Position numbers and translations under genes: made by a program. 64,000 bases of DNA from Trichostrongylus colubriformis (Eukaryota; Nematoda; Chromadorea; Rhabditida; Trichostrongylidae): NCBI GenBank assembly GCA_963978905.1, contig OZ022260.1:48505551-48569550 (forward strand), in the 5' to 3' direction. The notes under the pieces were generated by a model. It had not been told where the DNA came from. It ran no database searches and saw nothing but the letters and a program-made list of their open reading frames with translations. This document shows, piece by piece, positions 32,277-45,300 of the stretch (positions within the stretch are counted from its first letter, which is position 1; each line of letters opens with the position of its first letter).

Positions 32277-32519
32277 AAGGTTGGTTCTGAAGGTGACATA
32301 AATCTCGGTCAAACGGGAAAGGTCTCGTACCTGATAGTCATGTATGAACGCCACGTTTCGCATCATCCGTATGGAGTACCATCTTGTGAATGAATGAATA
32401 TGGGATAAATCGAAAAAGAGAATGAGATATAATTCGTGAAGGCAGCACTGTTTATCGCTTTATCAATGTAAATAAGGTGAAATTCATGCAAATCGATTAG
32501 TCGGTCCAAGAAAGCCGCG

Positions 32520-32670
32520 ACCCATCCACAATATTACACTGTGATAATCGGATGCGAGCTTCGCATTCGAAACTTAGCATATTGGCATCTTGGCATACAT
32601 AGTTTGACACTATGTATGCCAAGATCCGAATTCGGTCGTGATCTGTAGTGTGGCTGGGTTGAGCTTTTTA
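32520..32670. mobile_element. Decayed foldback with 17-bp perfect stem
   Basis: ATCTTGGCATACATAGT, a 5-bp loop and the exact complement lie at 32587-32625. Outer parts (ATTACACTGTGATAATCGG, CTGTAGTGTGGCTGGGTTGAG) resemble the inner arms of the 21188 MITE (CTGTAGTGTGACTGGGTCAA). Confidence 0.55.
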
Positions 32671-32739
32671 CAAACACAGCGTGTCACTAAAGTGCCATGG
32701 AGACTTTTATGTCTGAGTAGGTCATTTCTTTCGTGTTCT

Positions 32740-33722
32740 TCATAATCTACCGCCACAATTGGTGCAACAGGGCGTCAGCAACAGGAGAAGAAACCATTTA
32801 TTCGAGGTTTCGGTTTTGCATATGAGGGCCATTCGTTCTAGAACGTTGAAGTGCGCAAACGCTACAGCGAGTTCACGATTAAGTCCTTGATATACATAGT
32901 CATCCGACATTGCATCTGCAAAATCGTTCCATAGATCCTGAGCCCGAACAACATTGGAAGGCAGAGTAAGCAGGAGAAACTTCTTATGCAAGTTGCTGAT
33001 TGAAAGTAAGCTGGCCTCCAAACTTTGCCGAAATAGTCGGTTGCCATCCAGAAATCTTCACCTTCAGCCACCTCAGCAAAGGTGTTGGATCTAATGCCAT
33101 CTACAGTACGTAGGTCTTCAAACGATATTTCTTATCTAGTATTTGGAAAGGCGATTCGAAGAAGTAAAGCTCGTTGTCCCGAGGCGAGGCGGTGTACATT
33201 CTATCGATATTCTTTTTCAAGTCTTCTCCGTGAACAACCATGACATTGCGTAAAGGTGAAATGCTCAGGAAGTTGATGGTAGTATAGTTCCCAAAGGTTT
33301 ATGGAAGAATCAGGGAGTGAGCTTTTACCAATTTGACTATACTGCCTGTTTAGCTCGATATTCTTTTTCATGTCTTCTCCGTGAACAACCATGACATTGC
33401 GTAAAGGTGAAATGCTCAGGAAGTTGATGGTAGCATAGTTCCCAAAGGTTTATGGAAGAATCAGGGAGTGAGCTTTTACCAATTTGACTATACTGCCTGT
33501 TTAGCTCGAGGTAAGATGTGAATGTGCTAAAAGACTGGCGAACGTGATCAAGGTACTCCTGCTCGCGCCTCTGCAGTTCGTGCACCATCTGAGAGCCAGA
33601 CAGGTGAACAGTTGATCTGTAGATCGTATGCGACTTGCCCTGCACAAGGCAGCCGAAAATCCTATACTTGCTCTATGGTGCGCCCATGCAGCGAGTATTT
33701 GAGTGGTGTCTGATTTAATCAA
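32740..33722 (-). pseudogene. Decayed Helitron Rep/helicase fragment
   Basis: Minus-strand frames give, in order: GKSHTIYRSTVHLSGSQMVH, LNRQYSQIG...LWELCYHQLPEHFTFTQ, MYTASPRDNELYFFESPFQI (compare the Helitron signature for this region, YTVSPxDxExYxLRLLL), LRTVDGIRSNTFAEVAEGED and NVVRAQDLWNDFADAMSDDY. This order matches the segment between Rep and helicase in animal Helitrons. Stops, frameshifts and an internal 151-bp duplication show it is inactive. Neither a TC start nor a CTRR hairpin end was located. It sits between the two SDR duplication copies. Confidence 0.65.
33204..33505. repeat. 151-bp tandem duplication inside the Helitron relic
   Basis: Two units (33204-33354, 33355-33505) starting TCGATATTCTTTTTCA or TCGAGG-bounded differ at only a few positions (CAAG/CATG, GTATAG/GCATAG). 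151 is not a multiple of 3, so it shifts the reading frame. Confidence 0.9.
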
Positions 33723-35664
33723 CGTCGTTCTATGGTCCGCTTATGGATCGCTTTCGATGTTGATTCGAGCTAGATCTTGTAAAGATTTTGACCGCTGATA
33801 TCATGCCACAGATCTTCAAGTTTACGTGGCAGTCATACTTTACCAGAAGATATGGATTTGATGGTGACATCCATTGGTCGCTGTAAAACACTCCTTTAAT
33901 TTCAACACGAGTTAGGTTTTGACATCGATAGTTTTTGGAACACTTGAACCATCATAACGCTTCACGGCTAGCATTAATCAGCGTAGAGACGCTTTTATAT
34001 TGAAAACATCGGAACTATGCTAATGATCAACAACGACATTACATGTTCTTTACAATGATAATTTTAATAATTTAAGAACTGAAGAAGTTCCAAGGATATC
34101 CAAAAAAGTTTGAAAAATTTTTTTTCTGAACATAGTTGGCAACAACTACCAACTTCTATTTTATAGACTATCCACATGTTGTGAAACCCGATTGTGAAGA
34201 AAGAAACTACTTATTGGTCAGAAGGAAGGTAAAGAGATACAAAGTAGGGAAGTGGAAAGAAGAAAGAAAAAGAAGAGGAAATCAAAGGAAAAAGAGCGGA
34301 AAAAAGGGAAGGGGAAAGAGGAAGAATTAATTTGACCCTCTTCGCCTCTTCATTATACGAATCAAATATAATATTAATCCCGAGGCTTTTCAGTGATTAG
34401 GATTGATATTGAATGAGATGGTTAACATGTGTTAATTCATGGATTGAAAGGAATTAAATAATAAAGAAATTTTTTAAAAAAAAGTCATCAAAATGAAGTT
34501 CTAACCAAAACAGATAGGTGTCGATGTTGTCACAAAACTTATAATAATGAGGTGTGATACCCAAATAAGGAAATGGAGCCCATTTCAAATACAAATGGAG
34601 CCAAATTCAAGTTTTAATACATATATTACGCCTCAGTTTTACTGATTGTGTTGTTTCTTATCTTATGAATGACATTTTTTTATTCACTCTATGGATTATT
34701 GATATCAGGCTTTTCTTTCATCTCTCGGCACAGACTGCGGTGATCAACCTGGATTTTCTACTGCAAACTAAGATGACTGAAATGAAACTGAATGAGTACA
34801 AGTCGAAAGCAAGTAGGTTCGGAATCGAAGTCAAAACAACATAAAAACAATCGCTCATCCCAACATAAGCAGAGGGGCAAGACGTGCATACCGTAGAACA
34901 TACCATAGAGCGTAGCAGAGAATCAGTGTTCTTCTTCTTCACTTTCTGCGATATTTCGCTTTTTTTTCAATCCGTTTCCCTTATAACCTTCCAACACACT
35001 GGATCATAAACATTTTTCTGCGTATAGTTATTTTCTGATACTAATCACGTATGATGTACTAATTTCCCATATTGGGCATTTAACGGGCTATCACACCTTT
35101 AAAGCACCAGCTGATGTTTAACGATGTGTATGTTGTAAGCTCTGATACATATTGTGCATTCCTATTCTTGGGAATGAACAAAGTTTCCGATGCTCAATAA
35201 TTCACGTCTAATACTGGGTTGGGGGATAAGTTCCCGCCTTCTTTTTAACTCCGTTTTTCACATTGCTTCCCTCATCTTTCGACAAAGCTTATACATGTTA
35301 TCGATAGAGCTTTTTTTGCTCTACAAAACGCTGCTATCTCTCTTTTTCGATTTCTTCGAGTACCTAATTTTCATGAGGTTTGGAAATGAAGTAAGCCGAT
35401 GTCAAAAAATTAGCAATTGCGCACCTCATCTTTCTTGTCTGCCAACGAGATCTATAAATGCATGCGTATATGTTTTCGTTAGAGCTTTTTCAGCTCTACA
35501 GAATGTTACTACTTTTCATGTAAATCGCTCAGCTTTTTGCGTTTTTAAGACTCACAGTGGAAACTGACAGTCACCTTGAAAACCAGAAAGAAAGGATTGA
35601 AAATACATGGAGAGGAAGAGAAGGAAAGAACTCAAAACTGGTGAATTTGATCACTTCCTTGTGT
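33723..35664. other. Spacer between duplication copies, no gene recognised
   Basis: AT-rich. A purine-only tract lies at about 34240-34326. Between about 35265 and 35540 two related pieces (CTCATCTTTC ... TAGAGCTTTTT.GCTCTACA) recur about 170 bp apart, an old tandem duplication. No exon can be supported. Confidence 0.45.
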
Positions 35665-37833
35665 CGGAGATCTCTACCAGCCCTTCAGAAACTTAGATGC
35701 ACTTATCGCCTATTTTCCGATATCGTTAATCTCAACTGTACATGGCCATTACAATTAGAGTATGGTGTAAGACATTAATCTCCTCCGTAGACGATCGAAG
35801 CGATAAATCGCCCTACTATAACAATTGTTAGCCTTGTAGATCAATCCTTGCGACAAATCGCACTGATAAACCCTTTGAAAAGTTATTTACCAAGTTCTTC
35901 TTCTTCTTCCTTCCCAAAACCTTTCACTACTCACTTTTTGCAACAACCAGGAATTTCAGCAGAAAAGGAAGTACCTGAAGCACGACCATCCCGCCGCCTT
36001 CAACATCAACAAATCTTTTCAGTGGTGTACGAATAGATTTAGAGAAACCTAGCTAACCGACCAATTTCTTCTAGGCATAGTTTGCTTTCTTTTGTGTAGC
36101 AAGACCGCGAAAAATGTATGCAGATTCTTTGAATGGGCGTTTTAAAGATCCTCTAGGGCAGCGCAAACCGAATAACTCCTTCCTCCTGACACATTCTGAA
36201 ATGTGCCCCATTACCAGTCGCTGATAATGCCTTGCACTAGACCAGTTGGTATTCTGATGTGATGATAATGCTAACAAAACGTCGTGCGCTAATTGTAAAC
36301 AATTACATGTACGTGACATTTTCTTTTCTTTTTCTTCGCTTGTGCATGTTATTATCACTGAAATTTTGAACGTATGTCAAACCCTTGTAAACGTAGGATA
36401 ATGCTTCTCCTAATCCATCACTTCATCCGTCACTCATCCCTTTTCGACTATTCAGAATTGCCACATTTCCTTTACCTTTGCTTTTGTTCATACGATCCGA
36501 AGCTCGGGCTCGATCTAAATCTTAAAGAGGTGTCGTGTCAATGTTTACACATTGCTACTTCAGCCAATGTCCACTTTGCTAGCTATTGCATTCTGTATCC
36601 ACCAGCACTATTTGCGTCATGAGACTATCAACAATTACTTCCTTCGAATGCTGCGTGCTCTTCGATCTCTTAGTGCCATCTGTCGAACCAAGTTCTCAAA
36701 CACGTTTTGCAGTTCATAATCACAATAAGCGTCAACATGCAATTAATCAACATTGTCGGATGACATTATCAACTCTTTTTCTCGTTCCTCCTTCTTAGCA
36801 ACGAGAACAATTTATCGAGGAATATGCAAGTCAAACTAAAGGACGAGCTTGGTGTGAGAGTGGACATGTCGCGTCCACGTTCAAACCTGGGATGCAGGCC
36901 GCCACTAGCGTATGTCTACACAAGGCAGTACTTAGCTGGTGACAGCTGTATATACGAGGTTGCTAGACGACACCCTCGTACTCCACCGTACTTCTTGTAT
37001 ATGTAGTTCCGTGTGACTTTGTTAATAAATATACATACAGAGACATACAGTAATAGCAGAAGAGTAATAACGCCGTTGCCCACCTTCAGTAATAGGCCTC
37101 ATGAACCCTCATGATCTGACGTTACGTTTCGACTAGTGAGTTGGGTTTATGTCACGGCTAGTGAGTTTACTGCTACCATCGGGTAAGTTACACTGCTTCA
37201 CCGTTCTCTCGTGGAGTAGAAATGTTGCGCTCATTCATCCCACGGCAGTACGATAAACCACTAGTCAAACCAAGGAAATCGGGTTCAATAGAGAAGACGA
37301 CAATAATAATAGAGCTGTGTGACATGTAGTAGAGTGGATGGGGCCGAGCTTAAGAATCGGGTTTTAATACTTACTTTTGTAGAAAGGGATAGCTTTAGAA
37401 GTATCTCGATGATACCAAGCCTCTTGATATTTTTCCTTGTTACTACTGCTAATAGGGGAACTAGAATAACTGCATTTGATTGCTACCACCGTGTATATGA
37501 GATTTGCTAATTAATAATTAATTAATTTTTCGCTGTTTTATTTTCTTTTCGCTCTGTGAAGCAATAACGAAAATATGAAGACGCCAAGTTTGGGGAAACT
37601 GGTTGACAGAAATGATCAACGTCTGGAATTCATTTTCAATCATTGGCAGCGTTTATTTTGCTGAGTTCAAACATCGTTAGTCGACACCCTTTTTATCTCT
37701 TTTGCAAATCGCTCCTACTTTGCTTATAAAAGGCTGAACAACGCAGCCCTAAGTAACTGCAGTTTACTGTGCTGTTCTATTGTACTACTAATGCGCGTAC
37801 TATTTTTTCGCTTACAGAAATTTGACATTTATA

Positions 37834-37994
37834 CAATCCATTTAACAGCGCCAGACAGAGCGTGGATTACGGACTTGGGTGAGAGTGTATCAAACTCTCT
37901 GATCCCGCCACACCTTCTGACTCATGTCCGTAGACTACGCCATATCTAGCGCGGTCCATAGGCCGAACCCTATCTAGCGCTGTGAAATTGACTG
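37834..37994. mobile_element. TA-flanked MITE (CAGTCCATTT family), copy-2 orthologue
   Basis: CAATCCATTTAACAGCGCC and GGCGCT-like AGCGCTGTGAAATTGACTG are inverted, with TA on both sides. It occupies the same site as 18545-18698 in copy 1. Its internal arms have drifted (GGATTACGGACTTGGGT). Confidence 0.8.
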
Positions 37995-39368
37995 TAGCAG
38001 TCCCACCTTGCTTTGCTGTTGCGTTCGGCTGCTTAGCAGATTTCGTGTTATTCGTGTTATTCGAAGGAATTCAGAATACCAAAAGGGAATGGCCAGAGAG
38101 TTCAAAACGAGGGTGAGCACCTTTACAGGTATGTAGCTTTCCTTCCTTTGAAGAATTCTTCCGTTGTTTGTCAATATTCAAAGACCATAAGGACGAAAAG
38201 GTTCCACAGTTATAAAAGTCAGTTCGAACACTTACAGTATTCAATATTATGATCGTATCAGTAATAACATTATTTACTAACCATTTATCATATAGTTAAT
38301 CAACTCAGTGTCAAAATTTTGTTTAATGGATTTTATTTGCGGTAGTTATTTTTTTATCATATAAACCATTAACTTTGTGTGTCAATTTGTCGGTATCGGT
38401 TCCACAGACGAGTGATTGTGATGAGGGAGTCGATAGAGAAGAACGACCACTCATGGAGATAAACGACTGCATAGTACACTTTCAGGCATTGTGCAGTGCG
38501 CAGACGCCGCCCTGGGTGTTGGCTCAGAAAAAAGCTGCGCAGATGTGAAACCTGCCAGAGATAAGAAATGGCGTGGTGCCTGTCGTGTCGGCTTCCGTGA
38601 TTAACAGTCTGCTCTAGGTCGGTGAAAAGAAATCGAGAACATCAAAACGAATGCAATTCTTCCAATTATTCATGATCAGCTCAGTCAATCATCAGGGGGT
38701 CAGAAACGGGTAATGGGTCACACCAGCAAGGGTGCAGAATTTCAAACTCTACAACGAATGGGGTCGGACCAGCGGAAGGGTCCACTCACATAAGTGCTCA
38801 TTCTGTAACTTTGTACGCTGTATTGGCTGAACAAGAGCGCTGAACAACTTCCGCCGAGATTATCTTATGCATAGGTCGCTCCTAGCGGTGTCGAACGACG
38901 CGCGAGGTACATCTCGAGGTAGTTGAGTTGTTTACCGTAAGTACCACTCTACAGTTGTGCCTATTATTTTACCCAAGTCATCGTTCGGCAAGTTCACTCC
39001 AGGAGGCGAACCTGGAAAAAAGTGGCAGTGTTTTCAAAGAATGCCTCTCCACAGCTCAGAGCCCTCTTTTTCCGGAAATTTCGCTGTAGATAGTCTATCT
39101 ACGGCGATTAATTACGTTACCTCCACTGCTATATCCAAGACGATTTAAGGTTACCTTTGAGTTGAGTTAGTTGAGACACCACATTTTAGTTAATCAGTTA
39201 TTTGTGTAATGTAGGTCATTTATTTCATTTCCATTCATCTAAAATCTTGAAATAGATCTTAAGTTTTGCCCCAGCTTTGTTTGGATACTCAAGTACAGAA
39301 TTTTCAATGCAAAGATGTATTTTGTATCGGGCATTCCGATATAAACGTTCAATACTTGGTTTCTCCAG

Positions 39369-42300
39369 GTTTTCTCAAGAGTTCACTATTTGGAGTTATG
39401 CTCGCATTTTGGGAGATTATCCAAGCGCTCCTTAGTAATTTTGGTCCCCGAAGCTTTTGGACGCGAAAGAGTGTCGCTGGACAGGCGAGTGTGTTAAACT
39501 CCTTCTCTTTCTGCACTCGGTCATCAAGTATTTTTGCTCTAGAAGGTGCTGATTACCGGCTCTGGGAATGGTCTCGGTCGGTTGATAGCTATGAATTTTG
39601 CCACAACAGGTTGTAAGTTGGTGTTGTGGGATATTGATGAGAAAGCAAACGCAGAAACGAAACAACTGTGCGAGGACTTGGGTTGCGAGGTTAGTAAGGG
39701 GAAAATTGTTTCAATTTTCACTCCTGCCTTTTCTTACCCTCCTTCTTGCTTGACATAGCTGTGCTTACTGTTTTCTCGAATAATCCACCTCTCTTATATT
39801 AGGTTGATTCATAATAAATCGGACAAATGGTAGTGATGATTTCTAGAGATCATAACTCAGTAACGAATTAACGAAAATGGACGCGCGAGGTACCGTTGGA
39901 ATGAGTATGAAAAGCTCTTCAAAGTACCGCAAAATAATCACTCCAAAGTAAATTCATTCCGCCACAATGCCGCACGATTTCAAGCGGTCCAGAGACCGCA
40001 TCCGCAACGTCATACTATTTATATCGCTATCTGGCCAGGAACCCGCGGATATCGGCAGACGTCTGATAGAAGCTCACAAGGAGCATGCCCCCGGCAGAAG
40101 TACACTGTAATTGTAGCATTCGAAGTTTGCGTCAGGCGACTATTCCATCGAAGACGAAAACCGCGGTTGGTGGAGCGTACACGGCGTAGAGTACTGGGAG
40201 CTGCTCGATGAAGGTACCACAGTATCCGCCGACGTCTACGTTCGTCAATTACAAGAATTGAAGGCAAATGTTCAAGGTTCACTACGGCGGCGGTCACATG
40301 TCTACTTCCAGCACGACAACCTGTCTACTTCCACAGACCGCACTTCGCAAGATCGACCAAGGCCGAGCTGCTGTCGTACAGTTGGACCGTACTTCTATAC
40401 CCACCGTACTCCCCAGACCTGGCCCCTCAGATTTCCACCTTTTCTCCCACAGCCAACGCCACCTGGACGGCCAAGACTTCAAAACTCGCGACGAGGTCAA
40501 GGCGGCACTCGGCAACTTCTTCGAGCTCCAGCTTCCGGCCTTCTGGAGCAAGGGCATCCATGATCTGCCTATACCGTGGCAGAAGGTCATCGATAAAGAT
40601 GGAGTATATTTCAAGTGAATCCCTGTTGTCGTAAAAAAGTTGTACGACAATGATTAAAATTGGTCAATTTGTCCGATTTATCATGAATCAACCTAATACT
40701 TTGCACCTTGCTAAACTGCGATCATCAAAGGAATCTCATGGAATAATTAGTTTCTTTGTCACCCTTATATTTATGTAGTATTTGCCTAATAAGGGCCGCA
40801 TGCAAAATTTCACGCGAAAAGTGAGAATCCGGCTAGGATACAGCTCCCCTAATTCTTGGCCGAGTGGGCGCAGCTTCCGAGCAAAAGCTCCGTCGCGTTG
40901 TCCGCTGCGGTTTCGAACGGAGAATGGGTCTGTTTACGTAACTTTCTGTTCCTACAATGCGGCTCCGACCGCGGCGGACGACGGAGTAGGCACTTGTTCG
41001 AAGGCCCCGCCCACCCGGCCAAGTCTTTGTGGTGCTGCAAATAAGCCGAATTCAAATTTTTTCGCGTGAAAAATTGCATGCGGCTCACATTAGGCAGATA
41101 CAACATAAATATATGGGTAACATAAAAACTCATTTTTCCGTGGACGATTTCCTTAAGCAACAGTAATTAATGACTTGCGTTGTCCGTATCTTCGGTATCG
41201 ACGCACAGATGAAATAATCAAGCAAATCCGCATTACTGCTATATCTAGAGGGGCAAGAGAAGCAATGAGGAAATGCATAAAGATCTTTTAATGTGTCTGC
41301 GCAGCCATAAAGCATATTTAGTGGGGAAAGGAATTTCGTCCCTACTACCTTCATCAGTAGTCACTATAAGCTAAGGCACAAAACGAAAATCTCTGATGGC
41401 GGCCATTCAGGCTCACGCTTACGAAGTGGACCTGTCCCAACGACATGAGATTTATACGGCAGCAGCTCGGGTCACCAGTGAGATCGGGGATTTGGATATT
41501 GTTATAAATAATGCAGGTTTTTTCCGTGATCCTGGAGGTTTTTGCTGCAAGTCTGACGATTTTATCGAGAAGACGATTCAAGTGAATATGCTGGCACATA
41601 TGTGGGTAGGTGTACTCATTTGAGTTCACAAATATTTACTCAAATATTTGCTTAATTCAGATGGCTAAAGCATTTCTTCCTAGCATGATCGAACGAGACT
41701 CTGGACACATTGTTGCAGTTTGTTCAATGGCAGGCATTGTTGGAGCTAAGGGTGGGTGGCACCACCAACTTCGTATGCAGGTTTTGAACGCAGTTTTCTT
41801 TGAATATAAGGGTACTGGTGCCGCTCATGCATCCCGCTATCACTGAGTAATGTTGAGTCCCAACACAACAAAAGATGATTTGGATCTCCAGCCAAGAGGT
41901 CAAGTGAAAGGTACGATTCCATGAAGACGCTGGCGCAATGACGGTGCAAGGCGTGCTCCACCTACCAGGCTTTACTCTACTTGGCAGGCCTTACCGTATG
42001 GGTTCCTCCATAACCGAGAGCGCCAGGTGGCGTGCGCGCCCCCACACGCTATTGGTTCACGAGGCTGTGGCATATAATCGACGATGGAGTACACGAGGCG
42101 ATAATAGTCCGCTAAAAGTCATAGAAAATTGGCGGTCCTTTTTCTCGGGTCTCATTTCTGTCTACTAGATTGCTCACTGGTGGTGCCTTCAAAGGCCAGT
42201 ATTTTCAGATATCGTGGACTATTCAGCGTCAAAGTTCGGTGCTTTTGGATTCCAGGCAAGAAACACTTTTTGTCACTGCGAACGTTTTCTGTAAACAACC

Positions 42301-45300
42301 GCGACTATGCAGAGAATGTGTTAGCCAAGAGTATGGAGGTGCATCAGGAAACGGTTCACTTCACCGGTACAAACAAGGAACTTGCTCCTCGGGGCTACCC
42401 AAGTTGGGTGAAGCGTTGTCATAGTTTGACCGTCCTGACACACACCCGAGAAGTATTATTACAAATGTGTGACAATTTGCGACAATTTATGACAATTTGT
42501 ATGACTTAGAAAAAACAATTCTCAGAAAATAGCGGAAAAGCCTGCATGAAAAATGCGGTCTCTGTCACATCTCTATCGAAGCGGCTGGTGGTAATGGGTT
42601 ATCGGAAGGTGCTTTCCGTTTCCCGTCTATGCACCCATCACTTCCATTTAGCGGCTCCGTTATCGGGTTCTGCTGTAAGGAATCATTGCCAGCATATTAG
42701 TTCCACCTAGGCCCATTTGTTATTTGCGTAACAAACACAGAAGTAAAGTCTAAAGAATGACACCATGCCACCGATTGAGGCGAAAGTAGTGCGGCGTGTT
42801 GTGCTGTGCCTCATGCTGACCAAAAACTGCACACCTCGACACAAGATGCAAAAGCTGAAAAGTATCACTTCATGTGCGCAGAAAAAGGGATTAGTTGCGG
42901 GGATTGTAAGTATTATATTTTTAGAAAGCTTCAGATGAAGATGGCGAAAACACCTACTTTCTCTTTCCGAAAGTGGAAGCACTAATTGCGGGGGTCTCAG
43001 AGGTATGGGCTGGTGATGAGAGTTTCGTCCATACTCATACTCAAAGCTCCAAATAGGGTGCGAGAGGGATAAGAAAAACTGGGATTTTCAAATATACGCT
43101 TTTTGAAGCAAACTTCCCATTTCAGGAGACGTGATGCGTGACGAACTCGCATTGAAAAAGCGCAGCACGGTGTCGTATCACGGTCCCGCATCACGCCGGC
43201 GGGCAGTACATCGCTCGCGGCCGGCTGATTTAGCCTCTCTCCCGTCTTTGTTCTACCCACGGCTAGTGACTCAGAGGGGCGCGAAAAGGAAGGGGGTTCC
43301 TATTTTTTTTAGTTTTTCGCCGCTTAATTCGCTCTTTTTCTACTGTTACACTGCTGAACACCCTTTTTTCACATGCCAAATTTACCTCTCCCGTTGTCTT
43401 TAAAGACACCAGAAGGGGGTAATTTTGGCTTACGGTAAAACAGACGTAGTGTGGACGAGTTTAAGTGGCCGCCATTGCACAAACTCGCCAATTTGACGCC
43501 TTGGCGTGCTGCCAAAAGAAGATGTTTTTATTATAAATTTGTTTTTCCTTTACTTTTTACTTTGTTCTTTCTTATATTGTTTCTAGATGTGCTTATATGA
43601 ATGCTAATGTAGTTAGGAATGGCCACTTCACTGCGCTGGGAGTCAGGTGCTACAACTAATGTTGGCCCACGGCCCGTCTCCTATAGCGGACAACTCGGAA
43701 TGGATGCGCTGATGCGAATGGGATGCGATTACACACCGCAGCGTCGCGCTGTTGAGTCCGGGTTTTTTCGCCTATTATCGCTTCTAACCTTGAGTGTTCA
43801 TTACAAAATGCTCATTTCTTTGCATCTTCCTCTTGTTTCGGACCCCCTTCCGGTTCCTTTAAAGGAGGTGTAGCATTGCATCGACAGATTTCAGCGTATT
43901 CGCTAACACCTTTGAAGAAACCGCAAGAGTTTCAACATACACAGGGGGTGTCTTTGATCACTGCTGACCTCCAGGTTCACAGCGTTTTCAGTGGACCAAA
44001 TGCGACCACCCTCGAGGAGTGCCCGATGGAGACTTGAGCCTGCTCACCGTGGCCATTCAGGATTAGATGTATCTAGTCTCATGTAGGTTCGAACGGTGAC
44101 AAATTTTCCCTCTTTTAGATTTGTAAGGTTTTGTTGGCGCAGCAGGTAGCACTTTGGTATTGCATTCTCAAGAGCATAAATCGGATCCTTCTCGAGTTTG
44201 TTTTGTTGCTTCTTGAGGTGCCTCCCGAAGGCATGCATGATGTTTTTGGTCCTCACGAGTAAGTAACAAGCACTGCAAGATGGCATCTTAGCTTCAGAGT
44301 ATTGTAACCTTTGGGGCCATGATCCCTATCGTTTCGACTACTTTTCTGATTTGTATGTCAGGTCGCAGATCTTCGATGAAGCAGCAGGCAGATGCTGGTC
44401 TGGCATTCTTGAGTGCAGGGAAGGAGTCCCTGTCACAACTGCTGTAGCGTTTTCCTGGAACGCTTGCAACATGTTTTAACACTTCCAAATTGAGGATTTG
44501 AGATCACCGTTCGAACCTACATAAGGCCAGGTACATCTTCTTGAATGGCCATGATGTACAGGCTCTAGTCTCCGTCAATGACTCCTCGATGGAGGGTTCG
44601 CGCTTGTTCCGTTGAAAAGGGATTGAGAGCATAAAGGTCAGCAGTGATCAACGAAATCTCTCAGGCTGAGCGCCTAAGGAGTAAATGGGAGAAAAAATAA
44701 AACTGTCTAGCTGGGTTCACATTTCCAACAGCTAAGTTAATCTTAAATTAAAAATCTCGAAGGATATACAGAAAGAGGTAGCCCGCAAATAGGAAAGAAA
44801 GGAGGATACAAAAGTTTTGAAATAAACGCTTAAGACGAGACAGTGGAGAGGAGAGCGTATGGATAAACGCAGAGAAAACGCGACAGGGATCCGGAACGTG
44901 GTTCGCATTCGCAACTAGCATAAGGCTTGGCATGCACAAAATTTTCAAATTAGGTGCTCAAGTCGATACTCTAGAAGAGGGGAGCGTATGGACAGACGCA
45001 GAAGATGAGATGAGCACAGTTAAAGAGTCCACTGTTCCTCTATCGCTCTCGGACTTGTGGACCCTAAACAAAGTATCAAGAACCATCGAGTCATATATGG
45101 TTTTGTAAAATATATTCCATCACATGCTATTGTGAGGCCAACACTATCCGCGATGAAGAAAATGCAGTATCTATTGCTATTCCTTGCTGCAGTGATGAAG
45201 TCGTCGCTGCGTCTTTTAGTTAGGTATCCCCAGTACGATGTCGCGACATAATACGCGTACTTCTCCACCCACATAGACCCATTTCATGTGTCAGTAGATG

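Noticed and set aside
43131..43403. Plus-strand ORF over 90 codons
   Set aside because: Low-complexity, no homologous features and not present in duplication copy 1.
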